DNA of 64,000 nucleotides from JBBSAT01 sp046351235 (GTDB lineage: Bacteria; Myxococcota_A; Polyangia; Polyangiales; Sandaracinaceae). Made by a program: the position numbers and the translations under genes. How positions within the stretch are numbered: position 1 is the stretch's first letter; the number at the start of each line of letters is the position of its first letter. A model generated the notes under the pieces. That model was not told the origin of the DNA. It worked only from the letters and a program-made list of their open reading frames with translations, and did no database searches. Positions 60,195 to 64,000 of this stretch are shown here, in pieces. Location: NCBI GenBank assembly GCA_046351235.1, contig JAXLYV010000001.1, positions 1,364,001-1,428,000 of the forward strand. The letters run 5' to 3'.

Positions 60195-60602
60195 CTACGC
60201 GCCCTTGCTCTGGGTCAGCTTCCAGCCATTGCCGGACGGGTCACGGAAGCCCGCGTCCACGCCGCCGAAGCGCGCGATGGGCTCCTGCGTCAGCTCGACG
60301 CCCCGCGCCTTCAGCCGCTCGCAGACCGCGCGCACGTCGTCGACCGTCATCACGAGCGGCGGCATCGCGCCCTTCGCCACCGCCTCGCGCAGCGACTGCG
60401 CCGTCGCCGCGTCCACCATCGGCGACTCGGGCACGAAGAGGCCGAGCTGGAAATGCGGCTGATCGGGATGGCGCACCGTCAGCCAGCGATAGTTGCCGTT
60501 CCGCGCGTCCGTGTGGACGACGAGCCCGAGCTTCTCCGTGTAGAAGGCGAGCGCCTCGTCCTGATCGCGCACGTAGACACCGACGACACCGACACCGTTC
60601 AT
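60195..60602 (-). CDS. VOC-superfamily (glyoxalase/extradiol dioxygenase fold) protein
   Basis: This 135-aa single-domain VOC protein has the paired beta-alpha-beta3 layout. YVRDQDEALAFYTEKLGLVV is the first module, and ARFGGVDAGFRDPSGNGWKLTQ the second, with Asp/Glu positions usual for this fold. The pattern GVYVRDQDEALAFY matches the many glyoxalase-like resistance or detoxification proteins; the substrate is unknown. Its ATG overlaps the stop of the AraC-type regulator gene (ATGA), so the pair is a small regulated unit. Cofactor use cannot be confirmed. Confidence 0.9.
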   Translation of the reverse strand: MNGVGVVGVYVRDQDEALAFYTEKLGLVVHTDARNGNYRWLTVRHPDQPHFQLGLFVPESPMVDAATAQSLREAVAKGAMPPLVMTVDDVRAVCERLKARGVELTQEPIARFGGVDAGFRDPSGNGWKLTQSKGA

Positions 60603-61066
60603 GGGACCTCCGATGCGCTCGAGGTAGCGTCCGCCTCGAGCCGTCGCTTCTCCGAAACTGCCATCGTGAGATCCGGGCGGTGCGCCGCGCGCAGGAAGCA
60701 GCCCGGCACGCTCTCGAGCTCGTGCGGCGTCGCCTTCTCTCGCGCGCGCAGGTCGCCCGGGCTCTCGCCCAACACGTCGCGGAACGTGCGGCCGAACGTG
60801 CCGAGGCTCCTCCATCCGGTCCGGAACGCGATCTCCGAGATCGGGAGGTCCGTGTCGCGGAGCAGCGCCGAGGCGCGCTCGATGCGCCGCGTGAGGAGGT
60901 AGCGATGCGGTGGCAGCCCGAAGGCGTCCTTGAACGAGCGCGCGAAGTGCGCCTCCGAGACGCCGCTCACGCGCGCGAGCCGCCGCACCGGCCACTCCTC
61001 TTCGGAAGCCGCGTCCATCCGATCCTTGGCGCGCAGGAGGCGCCGCAAGAGCTCGGGATCCGCCAC
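60599..61066 (-). CDS. AraC-family regulator without sensor domain
   Basis: This 155-aa protein is almost only the DNA-binding part of an AraC regulator. Two helix-turn-helix units occupy about 25-120: RRLARVSGVSEAHFARSFKD, then PISEIAFRTGWRSLGTFGRT followed by FRDVLGESPGDLRAR. About 35 residues follow without a ligand-binding fold, so it is probably a short SoxS/MarA-like regulator. It precedes the VOC gene with an ATGA overlap and most likely controls it. GTG 61066 has TAGCAT six bases upstream in the leaderless arrangement. Confidence 0.92.
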   Translation of the reverse strand: MADPELLRRLLRAKDRMDAASEEEWPVRRLARVSGVSEAHFARSFKDAFGLPPHRYLLTRRIERASALLRDTDLPISEIAFRTGWRSLGTFGRTFRDVLGESPGDLRAREKATPHELESVPGCFLRAAHRPDLTMAVSEKRRLEADATSSASEVP

Positions 61067-61072
61067 GCGCCG

Positions 61073-61078
61073 ATGCTA
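61073..61078 (-). promoter_or_regulatory. Candidate -10 element of AraC-VOC operon
   Basis: TAGCAT on the minus strand ends six bases before the GTG at 61066, with no Shine-Dalgarno. Confidence 0.35.
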
Positions 61079-61083
61079 ACGCG

Positions 61084-63642
61084 TCAGGCGGCGCTGGGCT
61101 TGCGGGGCGCTCTCGCTGGGGCGCTCTCGCGCGGTTTCTCGGCCGGCGGTGGCGGGCGCAGGCTCTTGCGGTCGTCGGGGATCTCGATGCCGGCGCGCTT
61201 GAGCTTGTCGAGGAAGGTCGTGCGCGCGACGCCGAGCAGGCGCGCGGCCTCGCTCTTGTTGCCGCCGGCGCGCGCCAGCGCGGTCTCGAGCGCACGCTTC
61301 TCGATGTCCGCGAGCGAGCCGGCCAGCGGATCGCCGGACTCCCGCACGACGAGCGGGCCCACGTCGGCCTTCGTCACGCGCGGCGGCGTGGCGCGACGCA
61401 CCGCTCGCTCGACCAGCGCGAAGAGCTCGAGCTCGTTGCCGGGCCAGTCGTGCGAGGCGAGCTCGGCGAGCGCGTCCTCCGCGATGCCGAGCGTCGCGCT
61501 GCCCGAGGCGCGGCAGGCGCGGTCGATCGCGAAGAGCACGAGCGAGCCGAGATCCTCGGGGCGCTCGCGCAGCGGCGGCACGTGCACGCGGAGCGCGCTC
61601 ACGCGCTCGGCCAGGCCGGCGTCCATGCTGCTGCGCTCCACGAGCGCGCTGGGATCGTCGTGCAGGCCGAGCACCACGCGCACGTCGATCGCGTAGGGCG
61701 TGCCGCCCACGGCGCTGCGCGCGTTCCGCGTCGCGATGGCCTCGTCGAGCTCGCGGAGCACCTCGGTGCCGAGCGCCGTCGCGCGCTCGAGCAAGAGCGT
61801 TCCGCCCGCCGCGAGGCGCAGCCAGCCGGGCGTGCCGTGGCGCAGATCGTCGCCGAAGAGGGCGAGCTCGGCGTCCTCGGGGCGCACGTTCGCGCAGTCG
61901 GCGATCACGATGGGGCCCGTGCGGCGCGGGCTCTTGTCGTGGAGCAGGCGCACGAGCGGCGCGACGGCCACGCCCGGCTCGGCCGAGAGCACGACGGGCG
62001 CATCGAGCGGCGCGATCTCCTCGAGGCGCGCGACCACGCCGCGCATCGCCGGGCCGTACGCGACGAGCGGCGCACTGCTCGGCCCGCCCGCGCCCTCCTT
62101 CGCGCGCGCCGCGTCCTGGCGCGCCCGCGCGAGCTCGTCCTCCAGCCCGTCGACGCGCTCCTCGAGGCGCTCGCGCTGGGCCATCAGTTCCGCCTCGCGG
62201 CGCTGCCCACGCAGCGTGGCCGCGTGGAGGCCGACGACCGGCGTGATGCGCTGCGCGAGGCGCTCGAGCGCGGCGAGCTCCTCGAGCGTGAGCGCGCTCC
62301 GCCGCACGCCGCGCGGGATCACGAGCGCGCCCTCGAGCTCGCCCTGGTGCACGAGCGGCACGATCGCGAGCGCATCGAGCGCCGCGAGCGACTCGGCGAG
62401 CGCGCGCAGGTCCGGCCGGCGCACCACGAGCGCATCGATCGGGCCGCGCAGCACGATCTCGCCGCGGCGCGCGAGCAGGCGCTCCAGCACGGCCGGCGAG
62501 AGCTCGCGGCTCTCCACGTGGGCCTGGCCCGCGGCGTCGATGCGCGCCACGCGCGCCGGCTCGATCGTGTAGAGCAGCGCGTCGGCGTCCGGCGTGCGCG
62601 CCGCCGCCCGGAGCGGCGGGAGGATCGCGGCCCCGAGCGTGTCGAGCTCGCGCGCGCCGCTGCCCGCTCGCTCGGCCTTCTCGATCGCCGTGAGCAGTCG
62701 CCCGCCGTCGGGCGCCACCATCCACTCGACGGCCGAGCGCACCACGGCGCCGACCCCCATCGCGAGCGCGGCGATCCCGGCCGCGACCAGCCCGAGCGCC
62801 ACCGGATCGCGCGGCACGATGGGCGCGAGCGCGCCGACGCCCATGCCGAGGATCACGAGCACCACGAAGACGCTCACGACGCGGCGCGTGGCGAGGGCCG
62901 CGCCGACGGGGCGCAGCTCACCGCGGATCGAGAGGTGACCGAGCGCGAGCGCCACGACCGCGCCCGCGATGACCCAGCGGAACGGCGCCGAGCCGGTCCC
63001 CGCGCGGCCCGTCGCCACCAGCGCCGAGGCCACGATCGCCAGCACGAGCGCGCCGAACGTTCCCGCGCTCGCGCCTGCGCTCGCCGCGAGGGCCTCGGGC
63101 TCACTGCCGAGCCGCCGGCGCAGCGCGCGCAGGGCCAGCGCGAGCCCCAGCGAGGCCACCGCCGTGATCGGCGCCACGAGCGCGATCGACTCGCCGACGA
63201 TCACACCGCCCGGCAGCGGAGGCGCGACGGAGAGCGCCGCGAGGAAGGAGGCGATCGCCGTCCACCCGAGCAAGACGCGTCGCCACCGCGAGAGGCGTGC
63301 GAGGCGCGGCGGCGAGTCGGGCACGTCGAACGCGAGGTCGGCCGCGAGCGCACCGACCCAGGGCAGGGGCGCGCGCGCCGAGAGCTCGAGCACGAGCGAG
63401 AGCGCGTGGGCCGCGTGCCCGACGAGCACGAGGGCCGAGGCGAGCGCCATCCAGGCGATGCGTCGCGCCCCCGGCAGGGCGTCCTGACGCAGCACCCACC
63501 ACGGCACGAGTGCGAGCGCCAGCGCACAGGCCGCGAGCGTCCAGCCCGCCGCGTCGAGGCCGCCGCTCTTCGCGGCGAGGTCCGCGAGCAGATAGAGGAC
63601 GAGCGCCGGCGCGAGCAGCGGCAGCATGCGCCCCTCGCTCAC
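61084..63642 (-). CDS. Membrane-anchored sigma-54-activator-like protein with lost ATPase motifs
   Basis: This 852-aa protein has about eight to ten membrane helices in residues 1-310, a GAF-like region (about 315-475), a coiled coil (about 478-515), a sigma-54-activator-like region (525-765) and a Fis-type HTH (about 778-820, GNKSEAARLLGVARTTFLDK). The central region keeps the fold (FGDDLRHGTPGWLRLAAGGT, VPPLRERPEDLGSL, HDWPGNELEL). The Walker A site reads SAEPGVAV with no GK(T/S), Walker B reads LLLERA with no DE, and no GAFTGA loop exists. It cannot work as a normal ATP-driven activator. GTG 63642 has AGGAG eight bases upstream. Confidence 0.88.
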   Translation of the reverse strand: MSEGRMLPLLAPALVLYLLADLAAKSGGLDAAGWTLAACALALALVPWWVLRQDALPGARRIAWMALASALVLVGHAAHALSLVLELSARAPLPWVGALAADLAFDVPDSPPRLARLSRWRRVLLGWTAIASFLAALSVAPPLPGGVIVGESIALVAPITAVASLGLALALRALRRRLGSEPEALAASAGASAGTFGALVLAIVASALVATGRAGTGSAPFRWVIAGAVVALALGHLSIRGELRPVGAALATRRVVSVFVVLVILGMGVGALAPIVPRDPVALGLVAAGIAALAMGVGAVVRSAVEWMVAPDGGRLLTAIEKAERAGSGARELDTLGAAILPPLRAAARTPDADALLYTIEPARVARIDAAGQAHVESRELSPAVLERLLARRGEIVLRGPIDALVVRRPDLRALAESLAALDALAIVPLVHQGELEGALVIPRGVRRSALTLEELAALERLAQRITPVVGLHAATLRGQRREAELMAQRERLEERVDGLEDELARARQDAARAKEGAGGPSSAPLVAYGPAMRGVVARLEEIAPLDAPVVLSAEPGVAVAPLVRLLHDKSPRRTGPIVIADCANVRPEDAELALFGDDLRHGTPGWLRLAAGGTLLLERATALGTEVLRELDEAIATRNARSAVGGTPYAIDVRVVLGLHDDPSALVERSSMDAGLAERVSALRVHVPPLRERPEDLGSLVLFAIDRACRASGSATLGIAEDALAELASHDWPGNELELFALVERAVRRATPPRVTKADVGPLVVRESGDPLAGSLADIEKRALETALARAGGNKSEAARLLGVARTTFLDKLKRAGIEIPDDRKSLRPPPPAEKPRESAPARAPRKPSAA

Positions 63643-63721
63643 GATCGCGCTCCTCTCTCACCGCGGCCGCTGCCCATCGAGGGGACCGGTGTAGCAAGCA
63701 AGCGCCTGGGGGTCGAAAGAT

Positions 63722-63736
63722 GGGGAGAAGCTCCCC
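63722..63736. other. Inverted repeat in divergent promoter region
   Basis: GGGGAG and CTCCCC with a three-base centre lie between the membrane regulator gene and the kinase gene. It could be an operator for one or both; nothing more can be read. Confidence 0.3.
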
Positions 63737-63753
63737 GTTCTCGCGCTTTTGAG

Positions 63754-63759
63754 TATCCT
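63754..63759 (+). promoter_or_regulatory. Candidate -10 element before the partial kinase gene
   Basis: TATCCT lies ten bases before an ATG at 63770 that opens a seven-codon frame (METRPCP). The TGA of that frame overlaps the kinase GTG at 63790 (GTGA), so a short leader peptide coupled to the kinase is possible. Confidence 0.35.
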
Positions 63760-63789
63760 CGCGGGGCCGATGGAGACGCGCCCCTGCCC

Positions 63790-64000
63790 GTGACCCGAGA
63801 AGCCCAGAGCCCCGCCGAGAGCGCCGGTCTCGTCGGTCACGTCGTCGGCGGTCGCTACCAGCTGGTGCGCATGCTCGGCGACGGCGGCATGGGCGCGGTC
63901 TACAAGGCCGCCGACCAGGTCCTGAGGCGGTTCGTCGCCATCAAGATGCTGCATCCGTCCACGTCGCAGAACCCGGCGGCCGGGGACCGCTTCCAGCGCG
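63790..64000 (+). CDS. Ser/Thr protein kinase, 3' partial
   Basis: These are the first 70 residues of a eukaryote-like Ser/Thr kinase of the PknB type. The chain begins with a polar leader, then GRYQLVRMLGDGGMGAVYKA, the glycine-rich ATP loop with the GGMG form usual in bacteria. VAIKMLHP follows, with the catalytic lysine. The gene runs off the window end, so no sensor or anchor can be seen. It is divergent from the membrane-anchored regulator gene. The GTG start is set by the position of the kinase domain and by the overlapping seven-codon leader frame. Confidence 0.92.
   Translation, partial: MTREAQSPAESAGLVGHVVGGRYQLVRMLGDGGMGAVYKAADQVLRRFVAIKMLHPSTSQNPAAGDRFQR

Noticed and set aside
58599..60902. 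Very long plus-strand frames opposite the kinase fusion gene
   Set aside because: They consist of Arg/Ala/Pro-rich low-complexity sequence with no motif and mirror the real coding strand.

Overview
This is a 64 kb stretch of a very GC-rich (about 70%, judged by eye) bacterial chromosome. It is almost completely coding, with no gap above 300 bases. The gene content points to a myxobacterium, probably of the Sorangium/Sandaracinus side of the group. The signs are eukaryote-like Ser/Thr kinases (one fused to a sigma-54 activator), an MglA-type Ras-like GTPase, a ceramide glucosyltransferase-like enzyme, a PEGA-domain protein, many small lipoproteins and a meso-DAP-type dcw cluster. I see no rRNA, tRNA, CRISPR array, insertion sequence, prophage or plasmid function. 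Assignment to a genus is inference.

Layout. 1-3.4 kb: the 3' part of a long-chain acyl-CoA synthetase and a Cu(+)-type P1B ATPase. 3.4-10.4 kb, minus strand: gyrA, then a tightly overlapping trio (HExxH metallopeptidase-like protein, Hsp70 with a long Pro-rich insert, small membrane protein), then HMG-CoA lyase. 10.6-14.5 kb: a lipoprotein and the dTDP-L-rhamnose genes rfbB-rfbA-rfbC, with rfbD convergent. 14.6-23.6 kb: cysteine desulfurase, receiver-histidine kinase, PEGA protein, M18 aminopeptidase, MBL-fold hydrolase, GT-C-like membrane enzyme and a small four-Cys protein. 23.6-27.5 kb, minus: a compact fatty-acid cluster DUF177-rpmF-fabG-acpP-fabF-rpiB without plsX/fabH/fabD. 27.6-39.3 kb: lipoproteins, a DUF2585-like membrane protein, the GT21 glycosyltransferase, a discoidin-like anchored protein, lon, an N-formylglutamate amidohydrolase-like gene, rsmI and a Kelch-like lipoprotein.

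39.4-51.7 kb, minus: the dcw cluster mraZ-rsmH-ftsL-ftsI-murE-murF-mraY-murD-ftsW-murG, nearly all joined by ATGA/GTGA/TGATG overlaps. It is read from a promoter with a perfect TTGACA and 10-bp direct repeats that look like MraZ boxes. It is interrupted only before mraY, by three 92-bp tandem repeats that also duplicate the mraY start. 51.9-55.4 kb, plus: a tail-anchored protein, the Ras-like GTPase, a PocR-type histidine kinase and thiL. 55.4-64 kb: a 1573-aa kinase/NTPase/TPR/GAF/sigma-54 activator fusion, a VOC protein with its AraC-type regulator, a membrane-anchored sigma-54-activator-like protein that has lost its ATPase motifs, and the start of another Ser/Thr kinase.

Regulation. Many uncoupled genes have a TAnnnn hexamer 5-8 bases before the start codon and no clear Shine-Dalgarno, which suggests leaderless transcription. 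The best candidates for something undescribed are the metallopeptidase/Hsp70/membrane trio, the chained mini-ORFs before mraY, the GTPase/PocR-kinase pair and the two unusual sigma-54-type regulators.
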